DNA of 64,000 bases from Proteiniphilum acetatigenes DSM 18083. Lineage in GTDB: Bacteria; Bacteroidota; Bacteroidia; Bacteroidales; Dysgonomonadaceae. This document shows positions 8,264 through 18,697 of the stretch, one piece after another. The stretch's first letter is position 1. Each line of letters begins with the position of its first letter. The notes beneath the pieces are model-generated. The model was not told where the DNA came from. It was given only the letters and a program-made list of their open reading frames with translations, and did no database searches. The stretch is from positions 1-64,000 of the forward strand of contig NZ_KB905692.1 of NCBI RefSeq assembly GCF_000380985.1, in the 5' to 3' direction. Made by a program: the position numbers and the translations under genes.

Positions 8264-11200
8264 ATGAACATCATTTTTATTAAACCCAAAGTTATTCTAT
8301 TACTCTCTTTACTATTACTGTTCACTGCCTGCTCAGGTAAGGGACTCTCTTCTCTAAAAGTAGAATATGAAGAGACCCCTCTGGGAATCGATGCTGAAAA
8401 GCCGCGTTTTAGCTGGCAGATGGCATCCGACAAGCGGGGGCAATCGCAATCCGCTTATCAGATTACCGTTACCGACCAGGAAGGACAAGAAGTATGGAAT
8501 ACCGGGAAAATTGAAAGTGGCATATCTCTGAACATTGAATATGCGGGAAAGCCTTTGCAACCCTGCACCAGATATGACTGGGAAGTACAGGTATGGGATC
8601 AGGATAACAGCCTGCTATCCGCTAAATCATGGTTTGAGACCGGGTTGATGAATCCCTCAGTAGATGCATGGGAAGGTGCTAAGTGGATTGGCGGTGGAGA
8701 TGATGATCTGATCCTTTATCCTGATTACCTGCCTGCCTATAATATCAATTATACCCTGCAGTTGGACAAGGAAAGCGGTACAACCAAAGCAGGATTTCTT
8801 TTCGGGGCCAACGACCCCCGACTGATGGATAAAAACATGAATATCTATAATCTGCAAAATGGAAGAGACGAATCTTACATTGAAGTGGAGCTGGATATTT
8901 CGCAGGTAGATACAGGAGGAAATGCCTTCTTACATATTTATCGCGTAGGGTATGCTCCGGGGGATAATAAGGAAACCCCGCTGCAAAGTCTGATCGTTCC
9001 CATTTCGACGATCAATAAAGGGAATCAATACGACAAGCATACCGTTCACCTTAAAACCATGTATAGCAACACCGACTTCTATATCGGCGGTGAAGAGGAA
9101 ACGGACAAGATAGGAAGTGTAACGATCAACCCCATCGGAAACAGCTGGGACTATATCTGTTTTCCGTTGCTTTGTGAAATTGGTTTCGCAGTAAAACCAG
9201 GACAATCGGCAAGTTTCTCGGCTGTGGAAATACGTAATTATCGGGTACCTAATAATATCCTGTTTTCCGAAGAATTGGATGAAGACGGGTCGAAAAGTGT
9301 TTTTGCAGATAAGAAAAATATCACAATCGACAACAATAGTTATCGGATAGATGGGGCAGGGTCTGGGACATTCATTACCACCAATATACAGAAAAAATCG
9401 ATGCCGCTGCTCAGGACAACTTTCTCATCAAAAAAAACGAAAGTCACCAATGCACGTCTCTATATTACATCAAGAGGGATATACGAAGTATATATAAACG
9501 GGAAAAAAATAGGAGATGATTATTTCAATCCCGGCCTGACTCAATATAATAAGCACCATCTCTATCAGACTTACGACGTCACCAACCATGTCAAAACGGG
9601 CGATAATGCCCTCGGAGTAGTTATGGGCGAAGGATGGTGGAGCGGAGCGATCACCTATATGGGATACCTGTGGAATCTGTTTGGAGACAGGCAATCACTC
9701 CTTGCCAAACTGGTAATTACTTATGCCGATGGTACGAAAGAAACGATTGTAAGCAATCCCGACACATGGCTATATTTTGACAATGGTCCCATCATATACG
9801 GCAGCTTCTTTCAGGGCGAAATATATGATGCCCGGAAAGAATCATTGATAGAAGGTTGGACAGAAGCCTCATATAATGCTTCAACCTGGAAAAAAGCAGT
9901 AGAAGTCAATCAGGAAAAAGCGATCATTGAGGATAAAGCCACAGAAGCCAATAGAATGCCTGCGGTGAATGATTTTTCAGGAATGAAGCTGGTAGGCCAG
10001 TATGGTCAAACCGTCAAAAAGATCAAAGAGCTTACCGCCATTTCGCTGGAAGAGGTCAGGCCCGGTGTCTATGTGTATGATATGGGACAAAATATGGTAG
10101 GTGTACCAAGAATCACCCTGAAGGGAGAACAGCCCGGTAACGAGATCAAATTGCGGTTTGCAGAAGTAAAATACCCCGATTTACCTGAATTCGGAAACAA
10201 CGTGGGAATGATTATGCTCGAAAATATCCGTGGGGCAATGGCCCAGGATATTTATATCACGAAGGGTGGCAACGAAGTCATCCTCCCACGGTTCACCTTC
10301 CACGGTTATCGTTTTATAGAGATAACGGGGATAGACAAACCCCTCCCTCTGGAGGCGGTAAAGGGCGATGTCCTGAGTTCCATTCATGAACTGGCGTCAC
10401 GATACGAAACCTCCAATCCCAAAGTAAACAAACTGTGGGAAAATATTACCTGGTCGACACTGGCCAACTTCCTGTCGATACCCACCGACTGTCCCCAACG
10501 TAACGAGCGTATGGGCTGGAGCGGGGATATATCGGTCTTCTCGCGTACGGCAACTTATCTGGCTGATATACCCGCGTTTCTTCACCGCCATATGCTGGCT
10601 ATGCGGGATACACAACGCGAAGATGGACGCTTTGCCGATGTAGCCCCCATCGGCGGCGGTTTTGGCGGTATACTGTGGGGTAGCGCAGGCATTACCGTGC
10701 CCTGGGAAAGCTATATGCAATACAATGATGTAAGACTGTTGGCAGAACACTATGATGCTATGAAATCGTATATCGACTACTTACTGGATTATATAGATCC
10801 CGACACGGGTATATTGACTGAAGGAAATCTTGGCGACTGGCTCGGACCGGAACAGGAGAAGAACGACAATACTTTATTATGGGAGGCCTACTTTATATTC
10901 GATCTGGAATTGATGTATCGCATGGCAAACGTGCTGGACAGGAAAGAAGACGCCGAATGGTTCAGTAAGCTGCACCAGGAACGAAAAGTGTTTTTCAACA
11001 AGACCTATTTCAATCCGGAGACAGGTCAAACCGTGCATTCAGGATTCCGGCAGCCTGAAAGAAAAGGCGAGTTGATCGGTACACAAACATCTTATATCCT
11101 CCCGTTAGCATTCGATATCTGTAACGAAGAAATAAAAGACCTTGTTGTCAAGCAACTGATGGATTGTATAGAGAATCAATATCATCAGGATGAAAATACA

Positions 11201-11821
11201 ATTTATCCTCCCTACTCACTGATGACCGGTTTTATCGGTACGGCATGGATCAACCGGGTATTATCGGAACTGGGATATTCCGAAGCGGCCTACCGGATAT
11301 TGCAGCAAACCACTTATCCTTCGTGGCTTTACTCTGTAGAACAAGGCGCTACAACCATCTGGGAACGGCTCAATTCCTATACCCGCGAGCACGGTTTTAG
11401 CGGTAATAATTCGATGAACTCCTTTAACCACTACTCGTTTGGAGCAATTGGTTCGTGGATGTACAACCATTCCCTGGGAATAGAACGTGACGAAAACTAT
11501 CCCGGATTCAAGTCCTTTGTTTTACAACCCAACCCCGACCCGACAGGAGAGATGACTTTCGCCAAAGGATATTATGACTCGATGTACGGACGGATCGAGA
11601 GTAGTTGGGAAATCAAAGACGACCTCTGTCAATATCGTTTTAAGATACCGGCAAACACCAGAGCTACACTTTATCTCCAGGCTACAGGTGCGGATATGAT
11701 CAAAGAAGGCAACAAACCGCTCGAATCATCAAAAGATATTGAAGTCGTGGGTGAAGAGAACGGAAGAGTAATTATGAAACTCCGGTCAGGAGAATACCAG
11801 TTCTGCGTAAAAATAAAATAA
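8264..11821 (+). CDS. GH78 alpha-L-rhamnosidase lipoprotein
   Basis: The 1185-residue protein carries a lipoprotein signal (LLLLFTACSGKG), so it is probably anchored in the outer membrane or periplasm. It shows the GH78 order: an N-terminal fibronectin-like domain (TPLGIDAEKPRFSWQ), jelly-roll domains, an (alpha/alpha)6 barrel and a C-terminal beta domain. The general acid region is TDCPQRNERMGWSGD (E748) and the general base region ATTIWERLNSY (E1034). It removes terminal alpha-L-rhamnose by inversion. An extra beta-rich insertion occupies about residues 155-330 between the first domain and the usual family core. The gene is 41 bp upstream of a GH106 gene, and its last 105 bp reappear as a fragment at 42685. 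The 263 bp upstream contain only a small ATGGGT/ACCCAT hairpin near 8047. Confidence 0.92.
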   Translation: MNIIFIKPKVILLLSLLLLFTACSGKGLSSLKVEYEETPLGIDAEKPRFSWQMASDKRGQSQSAYQITVTDQEGQEVWNTGKIESGISLNIEYAGKPLQPCTRYDWEVQVWDQDNSLLSAKSWFETGLMNPSVDAWEGAKWIGGGDDDLILYPDYLPAYNINYTLQLDKESGTTKAGFLFGANDPRLMDKNMNIYNLQNGRDESYIEVELDISQVDTGGNAFLHIYRVGYAPGDNKETPLQSLIVPISTINKGNQYDKHTVHLKTMYSNTDFYIGGEEETDKIGSVTINPIGNSWDYICFPLLCEIGFAVKPGQSASFSAVEIRNYRVPNNILFSEELDEDGSKSVFADKKNITIDNNSYRIDGAGSGTFITTNIQKKSMPLLRTTFSSKKTKVTNARLYITSRGIYEVYINGKKIGDDYFNPGLTQYNKHHLYQTYDVTNHVKTGDNALGVVMGEGWWSGAITYMGYLWNLFGDRQSLLAKLVITYADGTKETIVSNPDTWLYFDNGPIIYGSFFQGEIYDARKESLIEGWTEASYNASTWKKAVEVNQEKAIIEDKATEANRMPAVNDFSGMKLVGQYGQTVKKIKELTAISLEEVRPGVYVYDMGQNMVGVPRITLKGEQPGNEIKLRFAEVKYPDLPEFGNNVGMIMLENIRGAMAQDIYITKGGNEVILPRFTFHGYRFIEITGIDKPLPLEAVKGDVLSSIHELASRYETSNPKVNKLWENITWSTLANFLSIPTDCPQRNERMGWSGDISVFSRTATYLADIPAFLHRHMLAMRDTQREDGRFADVAPIGGGFGGILWGSAGITVPWESYMQYNDVRLLAEHYDAMKSYIDYLLDYIDPDTGILTEGNLGDWLGPEQEKNDNTLLWEAYFIFDLELMYRMANVLDRKEDAEWFSKLHQERKVFFNKTYFNPETGQTVHSGFRQPERKGELIGTQTSYILPLAFDICNEEIKDLVVKQLMDCIENQYHQDENTIYPPYSLMTGFIGTAWINRVLSELGYSEAAYRILQQTTYPSWLYSVEQGATTIWERLNSYTREHGFSGNNSMNSFNHYSFGAIGSWMYNHSLGIERDENYPGFKSFVLQPNPDPTGEMTFAKGYYDSMYGRIESSWEIKDDLCQYRFKIPANTRATLYLQATGADMIKEGNKPLESSKDIEVVGEENGRVIMKLRSGEYQFCVKIK

Positions 11822-11862
11822 AGAAATTACGACTGTTCTGTTATGGCTAAATAAGACAAAAA

Positions 11863-14800
11863 ATGAAAACACTTAATTCTTTACTCCTTACCTTATTTTT
11901 TATTTGCTGTTCGGGTTTGAGTTCGCAAAATATCGATCTGCTCAGGAAGGGATTTAAATCTCCCCCGGATTCAGCAAAACCGGGTGTATACTGGTATTTT
12001 ATGGATGGAAATATCACCAGGGAATCTTTGACAAAAGATATTGAATCGATGAAACAGGCAGGGATAGGCAACCTGATGTATCTTGAGGTAAATGTGGGCG
12101 TTCCAAGAGGAAATATAGATTTTTTCAGTGAAGAGTGGCAGCATTTATTCGCCCATGCAGTGAAAGAAGCTGAAAGATTAGGGATTGAGATTTCACTGGG
12201 CTTGGGTCCCGGCTGGACAGGAAGTGGTGGCCCATGGGTAAAACCCGAAGAATCGATGCAGCATATCGTAGGGGCTTCTGTTATTGTACAAGGAGGTAAA
12301 CCGACTGATATTACTTTGCCTGTTCCACTTCCTAAAAAACCGTTTTTCGGGTTACCTTCAGAAATGGAAGATCAGTGGTCCGAATATTATGAAGACGTTG
12401 CAGTAATTGCCTTTCCAAATATACACAGGATAGATTCCATTGATGATATTGACGAGAAAGCGCTTTATTACCGCCCTCCATACACCTCAGTACCGGGAGT
12501 GAAGCCTTATTTTATTTCCGAAATAACTGATCCCGCATTAAAAGAAAAAGGGATCGATAAAGAGAGAATTATTGCCCTGACAGATAAAATGGATAAAAAC
12601 GGGAAACTGAATTGGGATGCTCCCGATGGTGAATGGACCCTCATGCGGTTTGTAAGCCGTAACAATGGCGCATCCACCAGGCCCGCTCCATTCCCCGGAT
12701 TGGGATTCGAATCGGATAAATTTGACAAGGATGCGCTCAATAAACATTTGCACCATTTTATCGGCTCTCTGTTAAATAAAACAGGGATACCTGAGAAAAA
12801 TTCAAAAGGAGGATTAAAAAGACTGCATATGGATAGCTGGGAAATGGGCGCACAAAACTGGAGCCGAAATTTCAGGGAAGAATTTAAAAAACGGAGGGGG
12901 TACGACCTGTTGTCCTTTTATCCTGTACTCACGGGACTTGTCGTTGAAAACAGAGAGATCAGTGAACGGTTTCTTTGGGATTTACGTCAAACATCACAAG
13001 AGTTAGTAATTGAAAATCATGCGAAGGAAGCAAAACGATATGCCAAAGAACATAATATGGGTTTTTCCATTGAGCCCTATGATATGAATCCGACCGCCGA
13101 TCTGGAACTGGGAGCGGTTGCCGATATTCCGATGTGTGAGTTCTGGAGCAAAGGGTTCGGCTTCAATTCGGCGTTTAGCTGCATAGAAGCGACATCCATA
13201 GGGCATATAAACGGCAGTCCCATTATTGCGGCCGAAGCTTTTACTGCTGATCCGGGTGAAGGGTGGAAACAATATCCGGGAGTTATGAAAAATCAGGGTG
13301 ACTGGGCTTTTGCCAATGGGATCAATCGATTTGTCTACCATACATTTCAAAATCAATTCCTGGATGATTCCCTTAAGCCGGGGGCAACGATGGGACCCTA
13401 CGGAGTACATTGGGACCGAAGCCAGACATGGTGGCCCATGGTAAATGCCTATCATGATTATGTTTCCCGCTGCCAATACCTTCTACAACAGGGAAGACAT
13501 GTTGCAGACATTTTATTTTTAACCCCGGAAGGAGCGCCACATGTTTTTAAACCTCCATTTTCAGCAATGTCCGGCTCAGATACCATCCCCGACAGAAGAG
13601 GGTATAATTTCGACGGTGTCTCACCCGGTCAATTGTACCAGGCAAAGGTGGAAAACAACAGGATCGTTTTTCCGGGTGGGGCTACATATCGTATCCTGGT
13701 GTTACCTTCTGTACAGACCATGACCCCTCACTTATTAAAAAAAATCAAATCGCTGGTAAATGACGGGGCTCACATCATAGGAATCCCGCCTCTTCAGTCC
13801 CCGGGCCTCACCGGGTATCCGGATTGCGACAAAGAAGTAAAAGAGATTGCAGAAATGGTTTGGGGTGATCATCAATTGCCGGAGACACTTTCAACTGTAC
13901 GTTACGGAAAAGGGAAAATAACATGGGGGGAGATCCTTGCAAAAGAAACGGATAATTTATACCCCCATTATGAGATCATCTCAAAAACACTTCAGGAAAT
14001 GCATGTGACAGAAGATTTCATCTCGGACAGAGAGGAGATCCGTTATACCCACAGAACTGATTCGGAGTGGGATATCTATTTTTTATCCAACAAAACAGAC
14101 GGCCCCATTACCTCTCACTGTGGTTTCAGAGTGGAAAAAGCCCGTCCAGTGCTGTGGGACCCAATTACCGGAAATATGTACAAAATAAATGATGTCGCAA
14201 GCGATCGCCATCTCACTTCCATGACGCTGGAGTTTGAGCCTTATCAGAGTTATTTTATTGTTTTTGATAAAAAGAATATATCCCATGAGTATGATTCCTT
14301 TTTTAATACCGAATCGGTTATTACAACTGTAAACGGGGCATGGAACGTATCATTCGACCCTACATTCGGAGGGCCTGCCGAAATTGTATTTGATTCGCTT
14401 ACCGATTGGACTGATCATCATTTGGATGGAATTAAATATTACTCCGGGATTGCCACATACACTATAGAATTCGACCTGCCTTCCGGACTATCGGAAGAAT
14501 TCAACAAATACTATATCGATCTGGGAGATGTAAAAAATATGGCACAGGTAAAATTAAACGGGAAAGATGCAGGCACCGTTTGGACATACCCTTGGAAACT
14601 TGATGTTACATCATTGGTAAAAAGTAAAAATAACCTTTTGGAAATTAAAGTTGCCAATTTATGGATAAACAGATTGATCGGTGATGAAAATTTACCTGAC
14701 GACGGTATCCGGCAGGGAGAATGGCCTGACTGGATTGTCCGCAAGGAGAAAAGACCCGGTAAACGCTATACCTTTACCACCTATAAGCATTATTCGGCCG

Positions 14801-14895
14801 ATTCACCACTCGAAAAATCAGGGATTTTAGGACCTGTAACAATAAAGGGATTTGTAACGGATAAAAATCACAATATCAGGAAAAACTCATTTTAA
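11863..14895 (+). CDS. GH106 alpha-L-rhamnosidase-type enzyme
   Basis: The 1010-residue exported protein begins with a signal peptide (MKTLNSLLLTLFFICCSGLSSQ; a lipobox is possible but not classical). The N-terminus is typical of GH106: KGFKSPPDSAKPGVYWYFMDGNITRE-type sequence, then a TIM barrel with GLGPGWTGSGGPWV near residue 117 and RLHMDSWEMGAQNW near residue 322. The C-terminus ends in galactose-binding-like beta domains (WTYPWKLDVTSLV). GH106 enzymes remove alpha-L-rhamnose with inversion and calcium dependence. Its partner GH78 lies directly upstream, so the pair probably cleaves different rhamnosyl linkages of one substrate. It is paralogous to the gene at 42832. Family assignment is firm, linkage specificity unknown. 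Confidence 0.88.
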   Translation: MKTLNSLLLTLFFICCSGLSSQNIDLLRKGFKSPPDSAKPGVYWYFMDGNITRESLTKDIESMKQAGIGNLMYLEVNVGVPRGNIDFFSEEWQHLFAHAVKEAERLGIEISLGLGPGWTGSGGPWVKPEESMQHIVGASVIVQGGKPTDITLPVPLPKKPFFGLPSEMEDQWSEYYEDVAVIAFPNIHRIDSIDDIDEKALYYRPPYTSVPGVKPYFISEITDPALKEKGIDKERIIALTDKMDKNGKLNWDAPDGEWTLMRFVSRNNGASTRPAPFPGLGFESDKFDKDALNKHLHHFIGSLLNKTGIPEKNSKGGLKRLHMDSWEMGAQNWSRNFREEFKKRRGYDLLSFYPVLTGLVVENREISERFLWDLRQTSQELVIENHAKEAKRYAKEHNMGFSIEPYDMNPTADLELGAVADIPMCEFWSKGFGFNSAFSCIEATSIGHINGSPIIAAEAFTADPGEGWKQYPGVMKNQGDWAFANGINRFVYHTFQNQFLDDSLKPGATMGPYGVHWDRSQTWWPMVNAYHDYVSRCQYLLQQGRHVADILFLTPEGAPHVFKPPFSAMSGSDTIPDRRGYNFDGVSPGQLYQAKVENNRIVFPGGATYRILVLPSVQTMTPHLLKKIKSLVNDGAHIIGIPPLQSPGLTGYPDCDKEVKEIAEMVWGDHQLPETLSTVRYGKGKITWGEILAKETDNLYPHYEIISKTLQEMHVTEDFISDREEIRYTHRTDSEWDIYFLSNKTDGPITSHCGFRVEKARPVLWDPITGNMYKINDVASDRHLTSMTLEFEPYQSYFIVFDKKNISHEYDSFFNTESVITTVNGAWNVSFDPTFGGPAEIVFDSLTDWTDHHLDGIKYYSGIATYTIEFDLPSGLSEEFNKYYIDLGDVKNMAQVKLNGKDAGTVWTYPWKLDVTSLVKSKNNLLEIKVANLWINRLIGDENLPDDGIRQGEWPDWIVRKEKRPGKRYTFTTYKHYSADSPLEKSGILGPVTIKGFVTDKNHNIRKNSF

Positions 14896-15549
14896 CATAA
14901 AAAACCATTTTATATAGTTTTAATACCATTTTCTACAGTTATAAACAATATAACTACTTTATATTTGTAATATGTTTAAAAGACAGAAAAACCTTTTAAA
15001 CAAGAGATAATACCGAATAGAGCTCTTAATAGCGCGGTTTCATTGCTACAACAATATGCTGTCCTATTAAACGATATCATGACGGATTATTTAGCAATAA
15101 TGATAGTTTAAAAATGAAATGACACCAATCAATTATATCTTTTTTCCGGAAAAGAATCCGTTTCTTCCTATTATAGAGATGGATAGATATACAATTTTAC
15201 CCCCCCCCGTTAACTCTATTTAACAAAATAAAATTCTATTTCTTTCGACTAAAAAATGTCCCTTGTCCGGAAATAATTCCGATAAGGGATAAACCCGTAT
15301 TGTCTTCTCTGAAAATACCGCCAAACAAGCAGGTGGTAAAATTCCATCTGTTTTCTCTGTTTATAAAATAAAAACAAGGATACATTTCCATACCCGAATC
15401 TTATAAAATATTATAATGAAATCAAACAAAAAAATACGATTATCAACCATTTAAATAATTTCATAATTACAGATAGTTTTCAAAAATACCGGACGATTGC
15501 AATAATTTAAAACAAATTCTAATTATCAATTAATCTAAAAAATGAAAGA
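14896..15549 (+). promoter_or_regulatory. 654-bp control region before the first SusC gene
   Basis: This is the largest gap in the utilization locus and probably holds its main promoter. A TATATTTG box at 14960-14967 fits the -7 consensus, without a clear -33 box. A perfect palindrome TTTTCCGGAAAA lies at 15142-15153. A hairpin at 15261-15291 pairs CCCTT with AAGGG and CGGAA with TTCCG around an ATAA loop. A run of nine C occupies 15200-15208. The last 200 bp are extremely AT-rich. No reading frame or remnant was recognised. Confidence 0.5.
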
Positions 15550-18500
15550 ATGAAAAAGACAATTCCAGTAAATGTTGGGAAAAGGCTCATGTTCTTTTTT
15601 TTATGCATGTACTCCATCGGAATATTTGCACAGAATATTACCGTTACAGGATTCGTAACGGACACCAAGAATGAACCTCTTATCGGTGTAACCCTCAGGG
15701 TTGTTGGGGAAAGTGAGAAAGGTACGATCACCGATTTTGACGGAAAGTATATCCTCCCCAATATTCCGCCGAATGCAAAAATCGAAGTATCTTATGTGGG
15801 TATGGAAAGCCAGGTAATAGATGTAAATGGCAGAAGCACGATTGACATCGTACTTCACGAAGACACAGAGCTCCTGGAGGAAGTAGTGGTGATTGGTTAC
15901 GGCATACAAAAGAAAGCATCTGTTACCGCAGCCATATCATCAGTCGACACTAAAGATCTGAAACAGAGTTCATCGGCCAACTTGTCTGCTGCTCTGGCTG
16001 GTCGCTTACCCGGATTAACAGCTATCCAGACCTCCGGACAGCCGGGAAGTGATGCGGTTAATCTTTACCTTCGTGGGTTGGGTACCTTGAATGACGCTTC
16101 CCCGCTTATCCTTATAGACGGGGTACCACGAGACAATATAAGTAAAATAGACCCCAATGAAGTTGAATCGATCAGTATCCTTAAGGATGCATCAGCAACT
16201 GCAGTATTTGGGGTGCGAGGTGCCAATGGTGTTGTGATAGTGACCACCCGGCGAGGGCAGCCCGGTAAAGCAAGACTTAGTATTTCAGTCGACCAAAGCA
16301 TGCAGAAATTTCTGGCGAAAGCCGACCGTATACACTCATGGGAATTTGCAGAACTAAGAAACCAGGCTTATATGAACGACTATCCGGGAGCATCAGAGGA
16401 TGAGTTACCGTTTACGCAGTACATGATCGATAAATATCGTAGTGGTGAGGACCGTGTATTCTATCCCGATCGGGATGTTTATCATGATTATTTTAGAGAT
16501 TGGGCGCCACAAACACGTGTAAATGCAAACTTCGATGGGGGTGGTGACAGATTTACCTATTTTCTCAACGCAGGTTATATCGGTCAGGGAGGTAACTTTA
16601 AAACTGAACCGAAAAGTTTCCTCGGTTATGACCCAAGCTATAAAATGGATCGCTATAACTTTCGTGGAAATATTGATTATAACATCGCCAGTAATTTAAA
16701 AGCGTCGCTGAATATTGCCACTTATCTTGAGAAAATGAACACACCTCAAACCATTGCTCTGTTTGGTGGGAGTGTGGCCGGAATGGTGGAAAATATGATC
16801 GCTTACACATGGGCTACGCCACCGACAGATCCCGGACCTACTACCGCTCCGGGTTATGGTGTGCCGGAAAATGAAATAGTAGCACAATCTGGACAGGATA
16901 GAAATACCTATGGAGAGATAAACCGAAGGGGTTATCGCCAGGAAACGACCAATAATCTGAACTCTTCCCTGACATTGGATTGGGGATTGGATTTTATTAC
17001 CAAAGGATTATCTGCCAAAGGTATGATAGCCTTTGACAGTCATGCCAATACCGTATTTCAGGGGGTTCGTGATTTAGACTCCTATGCTTTTCATGTAGCC
17101 CGCAATGCCAATGAAACCAGTGGTTACAGCCCAATCCGCTCCAACACGGACCCGGCCATTAGTTTATCGAAAGGTATGTCAACCCGTTATTATATGAATT
17201 ACCAAGCCTCATTGAATTATGCCAGGACTTTCGGGAAACATAACGTTACCGGTATGTTTCTTTATCAGCGTGATAACTGGGATAAAGAAGGCGCCGATTT
17301 ACCTTACAATATAGTAGGTATTGTAGGCCGTGTGACCTATAATTACGATAACAGGTACCTGGCCGAATTCAACTACGGACATAATGGCTCAGAGCAATTC
17401 GCCCCCAAAAATCGATTTGGTTCTTTTCCCGCAGTCTCAGCTGGTTGGGTCATTAGTAATGAAGCGTTTTTGAGGGAGAGTCCCTTTCTCACAAACCTGA
17501 AAGTAAGATTTTCACACGGATTGACGGGTAATGATAAATTGGGAAATGAAAGGTTCCTCTATCAAAGTTTCATCAATATGGAAGGCGGTGTCTTTCCCGG
17601 TTTAGGAAGAGGGCAAAGTGTGGTACAAGGGAGAATGGGAAATGAGGCTCTCCAATGGGAAATAGCCCAGAAAACCAATACGGGTATCGACGTGGAATTA
17701 CTGAAAAGTCTTTCACTGACGGTGGACTTCTTTAAGGAACACCGCGAAAAAATTCTAATCAGACGTAATACGATTCCTATACTTCAAGGTGTGCCACTGG
17801 GAAATATTCCCAGGGTAAATATCGGTGAAGTGGATAACAAAGGTTATGAAGCTGAGTTAACCTACAGGAAAACAATCAATAAAGACTTTTCTTTCTTAGT
17901 GAAAGTAAACTACGCATACAATAAAAACACCGTTATTTATGCCGATGAAGTGCAGTATGGAGAGGATTATGCCTATAGAAACCGTGTTACAGGATTTAGT
18001 ATTGGCCAACCATTCGGATATAAGATAGACTACAGTAATGGAAACGGATACATTAACACGCAAGAGGAATTAGAAAATCTACCGAAATATGAAGTTGGTG
18101 GAACTCCACGCCTAGGTGATTTTATGTATGTAGACGTAAATGAAGATGGAGTTATCAATGACCGCGATATGGTACCCATAGGACATCCGAATGTCCCACG
18201 TGTTACTTATGGGTTATCGGGTTCACTCAATTATAAGAATGTCGATTTTTCATTTCTTTTTACGGGTGTAGGACAAACCAGCAGATATACCAGCGGATGG
18301 GGAGCAACAGAATTTGCATTGGTCGGTTTTTATAGTGGATGGCATAAGCACGCCTGGACTGCCGAAAGATATGCGAACGGGGAAAAAATTCTTTATCCTG
18401 CCCTGGGAATGTCAAGTGGTGTTAGCCAGAATCCCAATGATGTATTTATCATGGATCGCTCTTTTCTACGTTTAAAAACCATAGAATTGGGATATAACAT

Positions 18501-18675
18501 TCCGGATAAATGGTTAAAAACTATTGGCGTTGAAAGTATAAGAGTCTATACAAATGGAAATAATCTACTTACTTTCAAAAAGTTGCCGATAGATACTGTA
18601 GATCCGGAACAACCTGCCACCTTAGTATATCCTTTGACAAGGATGGTAAATTTTGGACTTAACATTACATTCTAA
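15550..18675 (+). CDS. SusC/RagA-family TonB-linked outer-membrane transporter (pair 1)
   Basis: The 1041-residue protein has a signal peptide, a carboxypeptidase-regulatory-like domain (ITVTGFVTDTKNEPLIGVTL to about residue 100), a TonB-box-like EEVVVIGYG near residue 113, the SusC plug signature (IDGVPRDNISKIDPNEVESISILKDASATAVFGVRGANG) and a C-terminal 22-strand barrel ending in LNITF. It imports oligosaccharides across the outer membrane using TonB energy, with the SusD-like lid encoded next. The plug signature is described here by its parts: IDGVPRDNI, NEVESISILKDASA and YGVRGANG-type sequence. The gap to SusD holds the 175-bp repeat element. It should take up rhamnose-containing oligosaccharides, judging from its neighbours. 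Confidence 0.95.
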   Translation: MKKTIPVNVGKRLMFFFLCMYSIGIFAQNITVTGFVTDTKNEPLIGVTLRVVGESEKGTITDFDGKYILPNIPPNAKIEVSYVGMESQVIDVNGRSTIDIVLHEDTELLEEVVVIGYGIQKKASVTAAISSVDTKDLKQSSSANLSAALAGRLPGLTAIQTSGQPGSDAVNLYLRGLGTLNDASPLILIDGVPRDNISKIDPNEVESISILKDASATAVFGVRGANGVVIVTTRRGQPGKARLSISVDQSMQKFLAKADRIHSWEFAELRNQAYMNDYPGASEDELPFTQYMIDKYRSGEDRVFYPDRDVYHDYFRDWAPQTRVNANFDGGGDRFTYFLNAGYIGQGGNFKTEPKSFLGYDPSYKMDRYNFRGNIDYNIASNLKASLNIATYLEKMNTPQTIALFGGSVAGMVENMIAYTWATPPTDPGPTTAPGYGVPENEIVAQSGQDRNTYGEINRRGYRQETTNNLNSSLTLDWGLDFITKGLSAKGMIAFDSHANTVFQGVRDLDSYAFHVARNANETSGYSPIRSNTDPAISLSKGMSTRYYMNYQASLNYARTFGKHNVTGMFLYQRDNWDKEGADLPYNIVGIVGRVTYNYDNRYLAEFNYGHNGSEQFAPKNRFGSFPAVSAGWVISNEAFLRESPFLTNLKVRFSHGLTGNDKLGNERFLYQSFINMEGGVFPGLGRGQSVVQGRMGNEALQWEIAQKTNTGIDVELLKSLSLTVDFFKEHREKILIRRNTIPILQGVPLGNIPRVNIGEVDNKGYEAELTYRKTINKDFSFLVKVNYAYNKNTVIYADEVQYGEDYAYRNRVTGFSIGQPFGYKIDYSNGNGYINTQEELENLPKYEVGGTPRLGDFMYVDVNEDGVINDRDMVPIGHPNVPRVTYGLSGSLNYKNVDFSFLFTGVGQTSRYTSGWGATEFALVGFYSGWHKHAWTAERYANGEKILYPALGMSSGVSQNPNDVFIMDRSFLRLKTIELGYNIPDKWLKTIGVESIRVYTNGNNLLTFKKLPIDTVDPEQPATLVYPLTRMVNFGLNITF

Positions 18676-18697
18676 TCAACAAAATAACAATATAAGA

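Noticed and set aside
15200-15208. Run of nine C as a phase-variation tract
   Set aside because: It is noncoding, over 300 bp from the SusC start, and no promoter spacing depends on it as far as I can see.
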